Assembly (NCBI RefSeq): GCF_000190575.1
Contig: NC_015164.1
Coordinates: 1,302,001-1,366,000, forward strand
DNA: 64,000 nucleotides
Direction of reading: 5' to 3'
Source: Phocaeicola salanitronis DSM 18170
Lineage (GTDB): Bacteria > Bacteroidota > Bacteroidia > Bacteroidales > Bacteroidaceae
The notes under the pieces were generated by a model. It searched no databases. It was not told where the DNA came from and was given only the letters and a program-made list of their open reading frames with translations. The position numbers and the translations under genes are program-made. Below are positions 17,207 through 27,394 of the stretch, piece after piece; the stretch's first letter is position 1, and every line of letters starts with the position of its first letter.

Positions 17207-18415
17207 ATGGCATCGGTAAAAGTGAAATTTCGTCCTTCTTCCGTAAACGGCAAGGAGGGCAGCATCTATTATCAGGTGATACACAACCGCGCGGTCCGCC
17301 AGATTACGGCAGACCTGCATGTACATGAAAATGAGTGGAACACCGGGACATCGTCCGTAATGATTCCCACTTGGGCTGATGTGGACAGGAAGTACCATCT
17401 TCATATTATCCAAAAACACATCAGCCGTGACGTATTGCGGTTGGAGAATATCATCCGCAACCTGACGCTCAAAGGTGTCTGTTCGGCAGATGCCATTGTG
17501 GACGGTTATCGAAAACAGACAAGCCTGCAATCGTTCTTCAATTTCATGGATTCCGTCATTGGGCAACTGAAACGCCTGAACAGGGAACGCACATCGGAAA
17601 CCTATGCGTCTGCTTTGTCCAGCTTCATGCGTTTCAGGCGGAACAAGGATATACAGCTGGATGATATGGATGAGGACTTGGCAATGGAATACGAGGCATG
17701 GCTGAAAACAAATGACGCATCCTTGAATACCATATCTTTCTATATGCGCATCCTGCGCGCCACCTACAACCGTGCCGTGGAAAAGGGGCTGACCACACAG
17801 AAACATCCCTTCAGGCATGTCTATACGGGAATGGACAAGACCGTGAAACGCGCCATATCCCTGAAGGACATCCGGCGCATCAAGGAACTTGACCTGACGG
17901 GAAAGCCGCATTGGGAACTGGCAAGGGATATGTTCCTTTTTTCGTTTTACACCCGTGGAATGTCGTTCATTGACATGGCTTATTTGAAGAAGTCGAACTT
18001 GAAGAACGGCATATTGAGTTACCGGAGGCACAAGACCGGACAACAACTCCACATCAGGTGGGAAAGCTGCATGGAGGAAACCGTGAAGAAATATGCCGCA
18101 GGATGTTCCGGTGATTACCTGCTCCCCATCCTAAAACTGCCTTCCAAAAAGCTACGCAGTCAATACAAGAGTACGCTGTTCCGCATCAACAAGTACCTGA
18201 AAGAGATTGCCCGGCTGTGCGGCATTGCCGCGCCGCTTACCATGTACGTGAGCAGGCACTCTTGGGCAAGCATCGCCAAGAGCAAGAACATACCGATTTC
18301 AGTCATCAGCGAGGGCATGGGACATGATTCGGAGGAAACCACACGTATCTACCTTGCATCATTGGACGGTTCGGTGATAGACAAGGCGAACTCACTTATT
18401 CTGAAAGACTTGTAA
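17207..18415 (+). CDS. Tyrosine recombinase / integrase
   Basis: A complete 402-residue protein with an N-terminal arm-binding domain (VKVKFRPSSVNGKEGSIYYQ), a SAM-like core-binding domain and a catalytic domain: FYTRGMSFIDMAYL, RRHKTGQQL, YVSRHSWASIAKSKNIPI, EGMGHDSEETTRIYLASLD with the catalytic tyrosine. This is the common Bacteroides phage-integrase-type recombinase, also used for DNA inversions. It follows the mobilization genes by five bases, so it is likely the integrase of the 14-18 kb mobilizable module. Confidence 0.9.
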   Translation: MASVKVKFRPSSVNGKEGSIYYQVIHNRAVRQITADLHVHENEWNTGTSSVMIPTWADVDRKYHLHIIQKHISRDVLRLENIIRNLTLKGVCSADAIVDGYRKQTSLQSFFNFMDSVIGQLKRLNRERTSETYASALSSFMRFRRNKDIQLDDMDEDLAMEYEAWLKTNDASLNTISFYMRILRATYNRAVEKGLTTQKHPFRHVYTGMDKTVKRAISLKDIRRIKELDLTGKPHWELARDMFLFSFYTRGMSFIDMAYLKKSNLKNGILSYRRHKTGQQLHIRWESCMEETVKKYAAGCSGDYLLPILKLPSKKLRSQYKSTLFRINKYLKEIARLCGIAAPLTMYVSRHSWASIAKSKNIPISVISEGMGHDSEETTRIYLASLDGSVIDKANSLILKDL

Positions 18416-18560
18416 TCGGAAGTTGTTTTGGAACAATGACGGTACTTCTGTCGGGAGAACATAATACCTGATAACCAAGCCGTTTATTTGTCACTTGTAA
18501 AACAACAGCCGTTTCAATACTGCTTTAATGCTTGTCTGACGCATTTTTATGGAGTGCAAA

Positions 18561-18627
18561 TTGCCCGTTTTTCACAAAAATGTGTAATTTTGCATCCGAT
18601 AGTGTATCTCCCGACAGGAGATACACT
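18561..18627 (+). promoter_or_regulatory. Promoter and operator-like palindrome for the R-M locus
   Basis: TTG at 18561-18563, a 21-bp spacer and a perfect -7 TAATTTTG at 18585-18592 are followed by an 11-bp perfect inverted repeat (18601-18611 with 18617-18627, AGTGTATCTCC). The palindrome would lie at the transcript start, so it could be an operator or a 5' RNA hairpin. A copy of its centre in the opposite sense, CTGTCGGGAGA, is at 18448-18458. Confidence 0.6.
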
Positions 18628-18646
18628 TTAACATGAGTGTATCAAC

Positions 18647-19666
18647 GTGCCTGAAACAGCCGACATATTGGAGAACAGCATCTTGCAGGCTTCCCCCGGA
18701 TTGCTGTCCACCCTGCTCAAAGACCATACGACGAGCAGGGGCGATGCCGTGTGCAACATATTTTGGGCGACTTCCGACTATGAACACCTTGGCAAAGGGT
18801 ATGGCTACCGTGACCCGATATTGCCCGAACTCATCACGGGTGACAACGGTCAGGTCATCATGCCCCGTGTCCTGAAGCACAAGGACGCCCAGTCGGCGCG
18901 TGTCCGCGATATGGCGGAGGTGTTCACCCCTGCATGGGTGTGCAACGCGCAGAACAACCTGATTGACGAGGCGTGGTTCGGCAGGAAAGACGTGTTCAAT
19001 ATGGAATACACGTCAGAGGACGGTACGCACGGCTGGAAAACGAATCCTGAAAGAATCTCTTTCCCCGAAGGAAAGACATGGAAGGATTATGTCCGTGACA
19101 CCCGTCTTGAAATCACCTGCGGCGAAGCACCCTATATCGTCAGCCGCTATGACGCCACCACAGGTGCGGTCATTCCGCTTTCTGACCGTATCGGACTGCT
19201 CGACCGCAAACTGCGTGTCATTAGCGAAAATACCGGGACTTCCGGCGAATGGCTGGAAGCCGCACAGGAAGCCTACAAAAGCCTCTATGCCTACGAATGG
19301 CAGGGCGACAGCCTGCTTATCGCCCGTGAATCCATGCTTGCCTCTTTTGTCGAATACTACCGTGCCAAGTTCGGGAAAGACCCGTTGGCAAAGTCCGTGA
19401 ACTACATCGCCTACATCATTTCATGGAACGTGTGGCAGATGGACGGGCTGAAAGGTGTCGTGCCGGACAGTTGCCATGACAGGGTGGAAACATCCACAGA
19501 CCTTTTCGGAGAAACCACGCGGACTGTGACCGCCTGCGAGGGATGTCGCACGGACAACATTTTCAGGCACAACGGCACTTACTGCCTTATAAAGGACTGG
19601 CGCGCCAAAGACCCGCAGACCGGGCGTAAAGGCAAGCGCGTCCGATACATCGACCTCCTAAAATAA
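18647..19666 (+). CDS. Methyltransferase-like subunit of a restriction-modification system
   Basis: About 339 residues with a GTG start at 18647; an in-frame stop at 18629 excludes an earlier start. AEVFTPAWV (residues 90-98) resembles the motif X region of Eco57I-type N6-adenine methyltransferases, and LEITCGEAPYI (about 154-164) resembles a SAM-binding motif I. I see no NPPY or DPPY catalytic motif, so it may be an accessory or specificity-type partner, not an enzyme on its own. It abuts the large helicase/methyltransferase gene with no gap, so the two should be co-expressed. Confidence 0.65.
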   Translation: MPETADILENSILQASPGLLSTLLKDHTTSRGDAVCNIFWATSDYEHLGKGYGYRDPILPELITGDNGQVIMPRVLKHKDAQSARVRDMAEVFTPAWVCNAQNNLIDEAWFGRKDVFNMEYTSEDGTHGWKTNPERISFPEGKTWKDYVRDTRLEITCGEAPYIVSRYDATTGAVIPLSDRIGLLDRKLRVISENTGTSGEWLEAAQEAYKSLYAYEWQGDSLLIARESMLASFVEYYRAKFGKDPLAKSVNYIAYIISWNVWQMDGLKGVVPDSCHDRVETSTDLFGETTRTVTACEGCRTDNIFRHNGTYCLIKDWRAKDPQTGRKGKRVRYIDLLK

Positions 19667-22600
19667 ATGCCTATGAAATACTTTTCTTCCCTTAAACTGA
19701 AGTTGGTATACGTGTTCCGCATCAACGATGCCGAGCACGAAGGTTGCCTGAAGATAGGCGAGGCTACCTGTGACGATGAGAACGTCATCGGGCTGGCACC
19801 GAACAGCAAGCCGCTGAACGAGGCGGCAAGAAAGCGCATTAACCAGTACACGCAGACCGCAGGCATACGCTACGACTTGTTGCACACCGAACTGACGCTG
19901 TACAACCGTGGCGGCTTGCGCTCGTTTAACGACAAGGAGGTACATGCCGTATTGGAGCGTTCCGGTGTGAAGAGGAAGGTGTTTGACAAGGAGAACAAGG
20001 CTAACGAATGGTTTGTAACGACGCTTGATGTGGTAAAACGTGCCATTGCAGCCGTCAAGGAGGGCAAGGAATCCCTGTCACCGGGAGAGGTAACAAACGG
20101 ACGCAGCCCCATCGTGTTCCGTCCCGAACAGCGAGAAGCCATTGAGAAGACGGAAAGACAGTTCAGGAAAGGCAACCAGATGCTCTGGAACGCCAAGATG
20201 CGTTTCGGCAAGACACTCTCCGCCTTGCAGGTGGTCAAGGACATTGATTTCAGGCGAACGCTCATCCTGACCCACCGCCCCGTGGTGGACAGCGGATGGT
20301 TCGAGGATTTCGGCAAGATATTCTATGACCGCAACGACTTTGCCTACGGCTCCAAGAACAACGGGGAAAGCCATGAAAGCCTTGAACGAAGGGCAAAGAC
20401 TGACGGACTGCATTATGTCTATTTCGCTTCCATGCAGGACTTGCGCGGCTCTGAACTTGTCGGCGGCAACTTTGACAAGAACAATGAGGTGTTCGCCACG
20501 CCTTGGAACTTGGTTATCGTGGACGAGGCGCACGAGGGAACGCAGACCGAACTCGGCAAGGCGGTGATGGCAGAACTGGTCAAAGAGGATACAAAAGTTT
20601 TACGGTTGTCTGGTACGCCGTTCAATCTCTTAGACGATTTCAAGGAAAACGAAATCTACACATGGGACTACGTGATGGAGCAGCGTGCCAAACTGGAATG
20701 GGACAAGACCCACTTCGGCGACCCCAACCCTTATGCGGCGTTGCCTGCCATGAACATCTATACCTATGACCTCGGACGTTTGCTCAAGGAGTTTGTCGAT
20801 GAGGACGTGGCTTTCAATTTCCGTGAGTTCTTCCGCGTGAACAAAGACGGAGGCTTTATCCATGAGCGTGACGTTTCCGCTTTCCTCAACTTGCTTACCA
20901 AAGAGGACAAGGAAAGTTGTTATCCTTTCGCCAGCGAGGAATACCGCAATGTTTTCCGCCATACGCTGTGGATGGTGCCGGGCGTGAAGGAGGCAAAGGC
21001 GTTGAGCGCCTTGTTGCAGCGGCATCCCGTGTTCCAGCATTTCCACATCGTAAACGTGGCGGGCGACGGCGACGAGGACGAAGAAAACCGCGGCGCGCTT
21101 GAGATGGTAAATGAGGCTATTGGAAAAGACCCGGACCAGACGTGCACCATCACCCTGTCCTGCGGACGCCTGACAACAGGCGTGAGCGTTCCGGCGTGGA
21201 CAGCCGTGTTCATGCTCTCAGGTTCATATAACACAGCGGCATCCAGCTATATGCAGACCATCTTCCGCGTACAGACACCTGCCACCATCAACGGACGGGT
21301 GAAGGAGCAGTGCTACGTGTTCGACTTTGCGCCCGACCGCACGCTGAAAGTCCTTGCCGAGACCGCGAAGATTTCCGCCAAGGCAGGTAAGACCTCGCAG
21401 GACGACCGCAAGACGATGGGCGACTTCCTCAACTTCTGCCCGGTCATTTCCATCGAAGGCTCGCGCATGGACAAGTTTGACGTGCCGCGTATGTTGGAAC
21501 AGTTGAAGAAGGTCTACGTGGAGCGTGTGGTGCGCAACGGATTCGAGGACAACAGCCTCTACAATGATGAGTTATTGAAACTGGGCGATTTGGAGTTGCA
21601 GGAGTTTGATGACCTGAAGAAAATCATCGGCCAGACCAAGGCTATGCCCAAGACCAATCAGGTGGATATTAACAACCAAGGGCTGACAAGCGAAGAATAC
21701 GAGGAAAAGGAGAAGCTGGAGAAGAAATCCAAGAAGGAACTGACCGAGGAAGAGAAGCGCAGGCTGGAGGAACTAAAAAAGAAAACGAAGAACCGCGAGG
21801 CGGCTATCTCCATTCTCCGTGGCATATCTATCCGCATGCCCCTGCTCATCTACGGTGCGGAGCTGGATAACGAGGACGAGGAAATCACCATTGACAACTT
21901 CGCCGAGAAGATAGATCCGCGTTCCTGGGAGGAGTTTATGCCCAAAGGGGTGAGCAAGCAGAAGTTCAATGCCTTCAAGAAATACTACGACCCGGATATC
22001 TTCCGTGCCGCTGGCAAGCGCATCCGTGCAATGGCGAAAGCGGCTGACAAACTGAGTGTGGAGGAGCGCATCGGGCGCATCACGGACATCTTCAGCACGT
22101 TCCGTAATCCCGACAAGGAAACGGTGCTTACCCCGTGGCGTGTGGTGAACATGCACCTCGGCGACTGTTTGGGAGGCTACTGCTTCTTTGACAAGGATTA
22201 TGAGCATACCATTGACGAGCCGCGCTTCATTGACCACGGACAGGTTACGGAAGAAGTGTTCACCTCTGATAGCCATATCCTTGAAATCAATTCAAAGTCG
22301 GGTTTGTATCCGCTTTACATGGCTTACGGTATCTATCGTGCGCGGCTGAAAGATAGCCTTTTTTCTGCCACCACATTGGAGGAACAACAGGCGGTATGGG
22401 ACAAGGTCGTGTCAGAGAACATCTTCGTGGTATGCAAGACGCCGATGGCGAAAAGCATTACCAAACGGACACTCGTGGGTTTTCGCGGAACAAAGACAAA
22501 TATGTATGCACCAGATGACCTTATCAACAAAATTAAGAACCAACCGGAACTTTTCATCAAAAAGGTACATGATTTAGCTGGAAACAATATGAAATTCAAT

Positions 22601-23188
22601 GCAGTAGTGGGAAATCCACCATATCAAGAAGTTGTGGAACAGAAAGAGAGTTCTAATGGTCAAAAAGTAAGCATTAGTATTTTCCAATATTTTCAAATGA
22701 TTAGCGAAAGACTTGGAAAATATACATCCTTAATCTATCCCGGCGCAAGATGGATTCATCGTTCAGGAAAAGGACTTGAAAAGTTTGGAATGGCGCAGAT
22801 AAATGATTGTCATTTAATGATGTTGGAGTTTTTCCCATGTTCTACAGATGTATTCAAGGATGTTGCTATCGCGGACGGACTTTCCATCGTGCTAAAAGAT
22901 ATGGGTAAGACAGAAAAAGGCTTTACGTATCGTTATTCAAAAGAAAGTAAGGTTATATCCATACATGCAGATAATCCGGGGGAGAACTTGTTCCCACTCA
23001 ATCCTAATGACGATGAGATTGTCAGGGAATTGGATAAGGCTATTAAGGAATATGGATGTTTGCATGACTCCGTTCTTCCTCGTAGTTTATTTGGCATTGA
23101 AAGCGATTTTGTTGAAAAGAATCCTTCTCTTGTCAGGGAATATAACGATGGAGATTATTTCAATCCAGATACGGAAATAAAGCTATAG
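19667..23188 (+). pseudogene. GIY-YIG/helicase/Eco57I-like methyltransferase R-M protein, 5' part, cut by IS1595
   Basis: The first 1,173 residues of a very large enzyme. Order: a GIY-YIG or T5orf172-like N-terminus (KLVYVFRIND...CLKIGEAT), an SF2 helicase with MRFGKTLS (Walker A-like, about 177-184) and VDEAHEG (about 285-291), then a methyltransferase with HILEINSKSGLYPLY (motif I, about 870) and VVGNPPYQE (motif IV, about 980). This order recalls single-chain Type ISP enzymes but with a different nuclease. The frame ends at an accidental stop three bases into IS1595. Excising IS1595 (23186-24167) and IS66 (24267-26861) with one copy of each duplication gives an uninterrupted 1,324-residue protein. 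As it stands, most of the target-recognition region is missing and function is probably lost. Confidence 0.85.
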
Positions 23189-24167
23189 GCATAGGCGTTT
23201 AAGTCGCACTACGCAATTTATTGGTTTGCAGTCTAAAAGGTTCTGAATTAGCCATCCGTCTGATAAGCACATCGAATATTGTGTCCATGTTATTGCGTCT
23301 ATTGTATCGAAAATGATACTCGTCAAGATAGCCTTGGAGCTGCGCTTTTGAACAGTGATGATGTATTCCCCTCAACCATCCCTTGATATTCATAATGTGT
23401 ATATGTATATCGGGAAATGACGATCCATCTTCGGATTTCCTTTGTGTTAGCTTTGGATAGTCGGATTTTATTGGCAAATAGCCGTTCCACTCGTCAGTGA
23501 CGATTTCAGCCTCTTTGGATATGTGATCGATGAACAATGGTTTCAGGGATTCTGCCGAGGCATTTTCTATGGCTCGCGCATACGCTCTGCCGACGCCCTT
23601 GCCGGGCAATATCTCAAGTGCGACTTGAACTAGGCGCTTTTTCCCTTTGGAACGACCACGTTTCTGTTCTTCCTCTCCGCCAATATAGAATTCATCGACA
23701 TGGACTTGACCATTAAGCGGATACTTGCATGAGCTTTTCATTGCATACTGTATCTTTCGCTTGAATTCCCAACAAGTCTTCTGCCGTAATTCGTACTCTT
23801 CCGACAATTCCAAAGAAGACATCCCTTTCTTTTTAGTGCTGATTTTGAATGCTATATGGAACGCGATAAGCAAAGGAAATTTCAATTTGTCAAACATTGT
23901 GCCTGCTGTCGGACTCTCATCATGCTTGCACTTGGTGCAACGTCTCGAATATGGTTTTGTCCCTTTACAGTAGTGGGTGTGACCACATCTTTTACAAATG
24001 TAGCCATTCTCCCATTTAATATCCGCCAGATACTTGTAACATTCGTCATCTGACACAAAACGCTGGTAGAATTTAATTGAGTTCACGCCTTTGAATTGAT
24101 TTCTGGTTCCCATGCTACAAAGGTAGCGATTCTATCTCAATTGGTGCGGCTTAAACGCCTATACCTA
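23186..24167 (-). mobile_element. IS1595-family insertion sequence, 982 bp
   Basis: Terminal inverted repeats are TAGGCATAGGCGTTTAAG at the left and its near match TAGGTATAGGCGTTTAAG at the right. An 8-bp target duplication, TAAAGCTA, is present at 23178-23185 and 24168-24175, the length known for IS1595. The single transposase is intact. The duplication is perfect and the host frame is restorable, so insertion is recent. Confidence 0.92.
23199..24113 (-). CDS. tnpA: IS1595-family transposase (ISXO2-like)
   Basis: A complete 304-residue protein. An N-terminal zinc ribbon (YICKRCGHTH ... CTKCKHD) leads to the DDE-type nuclease domain with VHVDEFYIGGEE, IVTDEWNGYL, and the C-terminal HIHIMNIKGWLRGIHHHCS part. 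These are the marks of the ISXO2-like subgroup. It fills the IS and appears active. Confidence 0.93.
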   Translation of the reverse strand: MGTRNQFKGVNSIKFYQRFVSDDECYKYLADIKWENGYICKRCGHTHYCKGTKPYSRRCTKCKHDESPTAGTMFDKLKFPLLIAFHIAFKISTKKKGMSSLELSEEYELRQKTCWEFKRKIQYAMKSSCKYPLNGQVHVDEFYIGGEEEQKRGRSKGKKRLVQVALEILPGKGVGRAYARAIENASAESLKPLFIDHISKEAEIVTDEWNGYLPIKSDYPKLTQRKSEDGSSFPDIHIHIMNIKGWLRGIHHHCSKAQLQGYLDEYHFRYNRRNNMDTIFDVLIRRMANSEPFRLQTNKLRSAT

Positions 24168-24266
24168 TAAAGCTATTTACCAATGATAAGGCAGGGAAAA
24201 GTGGTCGTGCGCGTTGGTATATAGCAAATAAGAATGTCATTTCTTCGGGAACAGAATATTTAGGAC
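24168..24266 (+). pseudogene. R-M gene fragment between the two insertion sequences
   Basis: Ninety-nine bases including both flanking target duplications. In the frame continued from 23185 (after skipping one duplication) it reads LFTNDKAGKSGRARWYIANK, followed by NVISSGTEYLG. This is part of the target-recognition region of the broken gene. Confidence 0.85.
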
Positions 24267-24348
24267 GTAAGCATTCTAAGAAATACACATTGCATGCCCT
24301 ATAGTTTGATTGTAATTTTGCCCCACATAACAATCAAACCGAATAGCA

Positions 24349-24672
24349 ATGAACAGAACTGGATTTGAAGAATTAGAAATGCAGGTGCAACAAAGCGGCC
24401 TGTCATTGAAGTCGTACCTACGACAGATAGGAGTGAGTTATTCCACCTATCACTATTGGCAAAAGAAATACTCTGCCGAGAAAGACAGTATCAAACAAGA
24501 GCTGGCTCCGATCAATATCAAACGGCCAACAGCAGAATTGTCCTTGGATGAACAGGCTCCTTACGGCGTGTCCTTGTTGTTTCCCAACGGGCTCCGTGCC
24601 CACTTTGGAAGCGGCTCAGAGAAGCTGTTGATGGAAGTGTTGAACCAAAGTCTGCAGGAGGGCCATGTTTAA
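24349..24672 (+). CDS. tnpA: IS66 TnpA (Orf1)
   Basis: A 107-residue small protein with an HTH-like N-terminus (GLSLKSYLRQIGVSYSTYHY, WQKKY). It is the first of three IS66 genes and overlaps tnpB by eight bases. It is an accessory protein required for transposition in this family. Confidence 0.88.
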   Translation: MNRTGFEELEMQVQQSGLSLKSYLRQIGVSYSTYHYWQKKYSAEKDSIKQELAPINIKRPTAELSLDEQAPYGVSLLFPNGLRAHFGSGSEKLLMEVLNQSLQEGHV

Positions 24673-25033
24673 CTTGAACGACACGATGCGCTACTTCCTG
24701 TGTCCCGGCAGGACGGACATGCGCAAGGGCATCAGTTCGCTGTGCGGGGTGGTGCATGAAAAGATGAAAAGTGAGGTGAAGAACGGCGATGTCTTCATCT
24801 TCATCGGCTCCAACCGCAGGCTTATGAAGCTGCTTCATGCGGAAGACGGCGGCATGGTGATGTACGTCAAACGGCTGGAGGCCGGACGCTTCAAACTGCC
24901 GGAATACGACCCGGAATCAGACAGTTATCCCATGGAATGGCGTGACCTGGTAATGATGGTCGAGGGCATTCAGGAAAGCCCGGGGCAGAGGCTCCGGCGG
25001 CTCAGGGCAGAGCGTAAGGAGTACCATGTATGA
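24665..25033 (+). CDS. tnpB: IS66 TnpB (Orf2)
   Basis: A 122-residue protein with the highly conserved IS66 Orf2 pattern: RTDMRKGISSLCGVV near the start and FIFIGSNRRLMKLLHAEDGG, then KRLEAGRF. Its role in transposition is essential but mechanistically unclear in the family. Confidence 0.93.
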   Translation: MFNLNDTMRYFLCPGRTDMRKGISSLCGVVHEKMKSEVKNGDVFIFIGSNRRLMKLLHAEDGGMVMYVKRLEAGRFKLPEYDPESDSYPMEWRDLVMMVEGIQESPGQRLRRLRAERKEYHV

Positions 25034-25119
25034 CATGTCTTTTATTGAAAAAAGTGCTGGTATTATTGTATAATCCATTAATAATTAGTATCTTTACATC
25101 AGTAAAAAAGAGACAGGCA

Positions 25120-26745
25120 ATGGATGAAAAAGCTATATTACTCAAGACGATAGAAGGGCTGAATGCCTCTATTGCTTCATTGTCTGCCACTAATAAAAAA
25201 CAGGCTGAGCAGAATGAAAAACTGCAGGCGCGCATCAAGGAGCTGACGGCTCAGGTCGCATGGCTGAACCGTCAGCTCTTTGGGCGTAAATCGGAGAAGC
25301 TTCGCGCATATGACCCTAATATCCCCGATCTTTTTGCAGACGAGTTTGCCGGACTCCAACATCAGGCGGAAGAAAAGCGCGACGAAGCCGTTGGGAAGAT
25401 TGAAAAGGAATCGGCGGAAGTACGGAAGCAGAATCGTCAGAACCGAAAAATGATAGAGGACTTACCCGTACTGGAGACCGAGACAATAGAACCGACAGGT
25501 GTTGACCTGTCTTTATACCGTAGAATAGGCGAAGAGATAACAAAAGTCGTCAAACACAAGCCGGGCATGCTTTACGTCAAGGAAATCATCCGTCCCAAAT
25601 ATGCACTCAAGGACAGCACCATGCTTCCTCCGGCTGGACAGAAAGGAGTGGAGATTGCCCCCATGCCGCTGATGCCTGTTGACAAGTGCATCGCTGATAC
25701 CAGCCTGCTTGCCGAGATACTGCTTCAGAAGTATGAATACCACGTCCCGTTCTACCGTCAGATACGGCAATACAGGCATCTCGGGCTGAAAGGCCTTACG
25801 GAAAGCACGCTGGACGGATGGTTCAAGAAGACGGTAGAACTGCTGAAGCCCCTGTATGAGTCGCTTAAGAAAGAGGTCTTCTCTTGCGACTATGTGCAGG
25901 CGGACGAGACCACCATCCCGGTCATCAACAGAGGAAAGCACAAGGCGGAAAAGGAATACCTCTGGATGGTCAGGTCTGTCATGGAAAAACTGGTCATCTT
26001 CCATTATGACATGGGATCCCGGGCCGGATCAGTCATCGAATCACTGGCAAGCCAATACCGCTTCAAAGGATACCTTCAATGCGACGGTTTTGCAGGCTAT
26101 GAGACAGCCTTCAAGACCAACCCCGACGTGCGGCTGGTCAATTGCATGGCGCATATCCGCCGTGATTTTGAGCATGCCTTGGGTGAAAACAAAAAGGAAG
26201 CCGAATATGGGCTGGCCCAGATACAGTACATGTACAGGATTGAGCACTGCTGCGATAAGGCGGGCTTGTCGTTCGACGGACGCAAAGCGAAACGCCGGGA
26301 ACTGACACGCCCAATCATGGAGGCCATGAAGACGTGGATGGAAACGGAAGGCATCAAATACAGTCCCCAATCGCTAATCGGCAAAGCTGTCTCGTATGCC
26401 TATACCCGATGGGACAACATGATGAGATGCCTGGAGGACGGACGCCTGCTTTTGGACAACAACCTGGCGGAAAATGCCATCCGGCCAATTGCTTTGGGGC
26501 GCAAGAACTATCTCTTCTGCGGTAATCACGAGGCTGCCGTTAACATGTCTGTAATCTGTTCCCTGCTGGCCACCTGCAAGGCACACGATGTGAACCCAAG
26601 GGATTACCTGAAGGATATCATTGCCCAAATGCCGTATCATAAGAAGTCCGCTGATGAGGAACTGCTTAACCTTCTTCCGCACAAATGGAAACTGCAACAT
26701 CCGGAGAGCCTGTTGACCAAACAAACTGTAGAATCCGCCAACTAA
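25120..26745 (+). CDS. tnpC: IS66 transposase TnpC
   Basis: About 541 residues from the ATG at 25120 (MDEKAILLK); the frame before it lacks coding character. It has an N-terminal coiled coil and zinc-finger-like part (AWLNRQLFGRKSEKLRAYD), a DDE domain with VQADETTIPV, LQCDGFAGYE and NLAENAIRPIALGRKNYLF, and a C-terminal tail. Intact, unlike the second copy. Confidence 0.95.
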   Translation: MDEKAILLKTIEGLNASIASLSATNKKQAEQNEKLQARIKELTAQVAWLNRQLFGRKSEKLRAYDPNIPDLFADEFAGLQHQAEEKRDEAVGKIEKESAEVRKQNRQNRKMIEDLPVLETETIEPTGVDLSLYRRIGEEITKVVKHKPGMLYVKEIIRPKYALKDSTMLPPAGQKGVEIAPMPLMPVDKCIADTSLLAEILLQKYEYHVPFYRQIRQYRHLGLKGLTESTLDGWFKKTVELLKPLYESLKKEVFSCDYVQADETTIPVINRGKHKAEKEYLWMVRSVMEKLVIFHYDMGSRAGSVIESLASQYRFKGYLQCDGFAGYETAFKTNPDVRLVNCMAHIRRDFEHALGENKKEAEYGLAQIQYMYRIEHCCDKAGLSFDGRKAKRRELTRPIMEAMKTWMETEGIKYSPQSLIGKAVSYAYTRWDNMMRCLEDGRLLLDNNLAENAIRPIALGRKNYLFCGNHEAAVNMSVICSLLATCKAHDVNPRDYLKDIIAQMPYHKKSADEELLNLLPHKWKLQHPESLLTKQTVESAN

Positions 26746-26861
26746 CCACAACGTCAACATACAGGTTCAACAAAACTATAGCGACTGTCACTATGAATCC
26801 AATAGTAACAGTCGCTATCATTATATAGATATTTAATGACTGTAGTTTATCGAATGCTTAC

Positions 26862-27234
26862 TTTAGGACGCTGGAAAGTCATTGTTTCAAGTGCGAATGC
26901 CGGAGGACAAAAACGAAGTAATCAAATAGCCGTAATGGACAACCATAGTGCGTTTGGACGTTCACGAGTAGCCTTGAAAACTTTTGAAACCGAAAATGAA
27001 GCACGTAATTTCTTCAAGTATGCAACAAGTGAGATAATACGGTTTGCTTTTTTGATGACAGATGAATCACTGACATCCTTAGCCAAAAAAGTTCCTGATT
27101 TATTGGATTATACCGATAATAATGGTTTGATAGATTATAATGGAGATGTTAATGGACAGTTATACAAGCTGTTCGGGATAGATGACGCACAGCAACAGTA
27201 TATAAAAGAAGTACTTTCTACCAAAAATAACTGA
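26862..27234 (+). pseudogene. R-M gene 3' part (target-recognition C-terminus)
   Basis: The last part of the gene begun at 19667. Joined at the TTTAGGAC duplication it reads YLG-RWKVIVSSANAGG, then a C-terminal region ending LSTKNN at 27234. The frame carries no further damage, which shows the gene was functional until the IS insertions. An ATG at 26836, inside IS66, could in principle give a 132-residue fusion peptide, but this would not be an enzyme. Confidence 0.85.
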
Positions 27235-27298
27235 TATCCATAACTGAAATACCATCTAACGAATAGCATTTATTGAGAAGCCAAGCCAATGTAACAAA

Positions 27299-27331
27299 TT
27301 AAGGGTAGAATTGCCCAAATTTCTACCCTTT
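27299..27331. terminator. Bidirectional terminator between R-M and defence loci
   Basis: TTAAGGGTAGAA pairs with TTCTACCCTTT across a GTTGGGC-like loop in the 160-bp convergent gap. It would end both the plus-strand R-M transcript and the minus-strand defence operon. Confidence 0.7.
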
Positions 27332-27394
27332 CTATCTATGTTTCTGAAGCAAAGTCTAATTATTGTAGCAGTTCACAAATCTATCACCTTTACT

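Larger units (their letters stand above)
24267..26861 (+). mobile_element. IS66-family insertion sequence, copy 1 (2,595 bp)
   Basis: It starts GTAAGCATTC and ends GAATGCTTAC, with 8-bp target duplications TTTAGGAC at 24259-24266 and 26862-26869, the length known for IS66. It encodes the three standard genes in order. A near-identical copy lies at 34912-37506. All three genes are intact here. Confidence 0.95.

Noticed and set aside
17114..18052. A 312-codon frame opposite the third integrase
   Set aside because: Antisense shadow of a gene with clear integrase motifs.
24418..26760. Several minus-strand frames within IS66 copy 1 (and the same in copy 2)
   Set aside because: They are shadows of tnpA, tnpB and tnpC and are repeated only because the IS is repeated.
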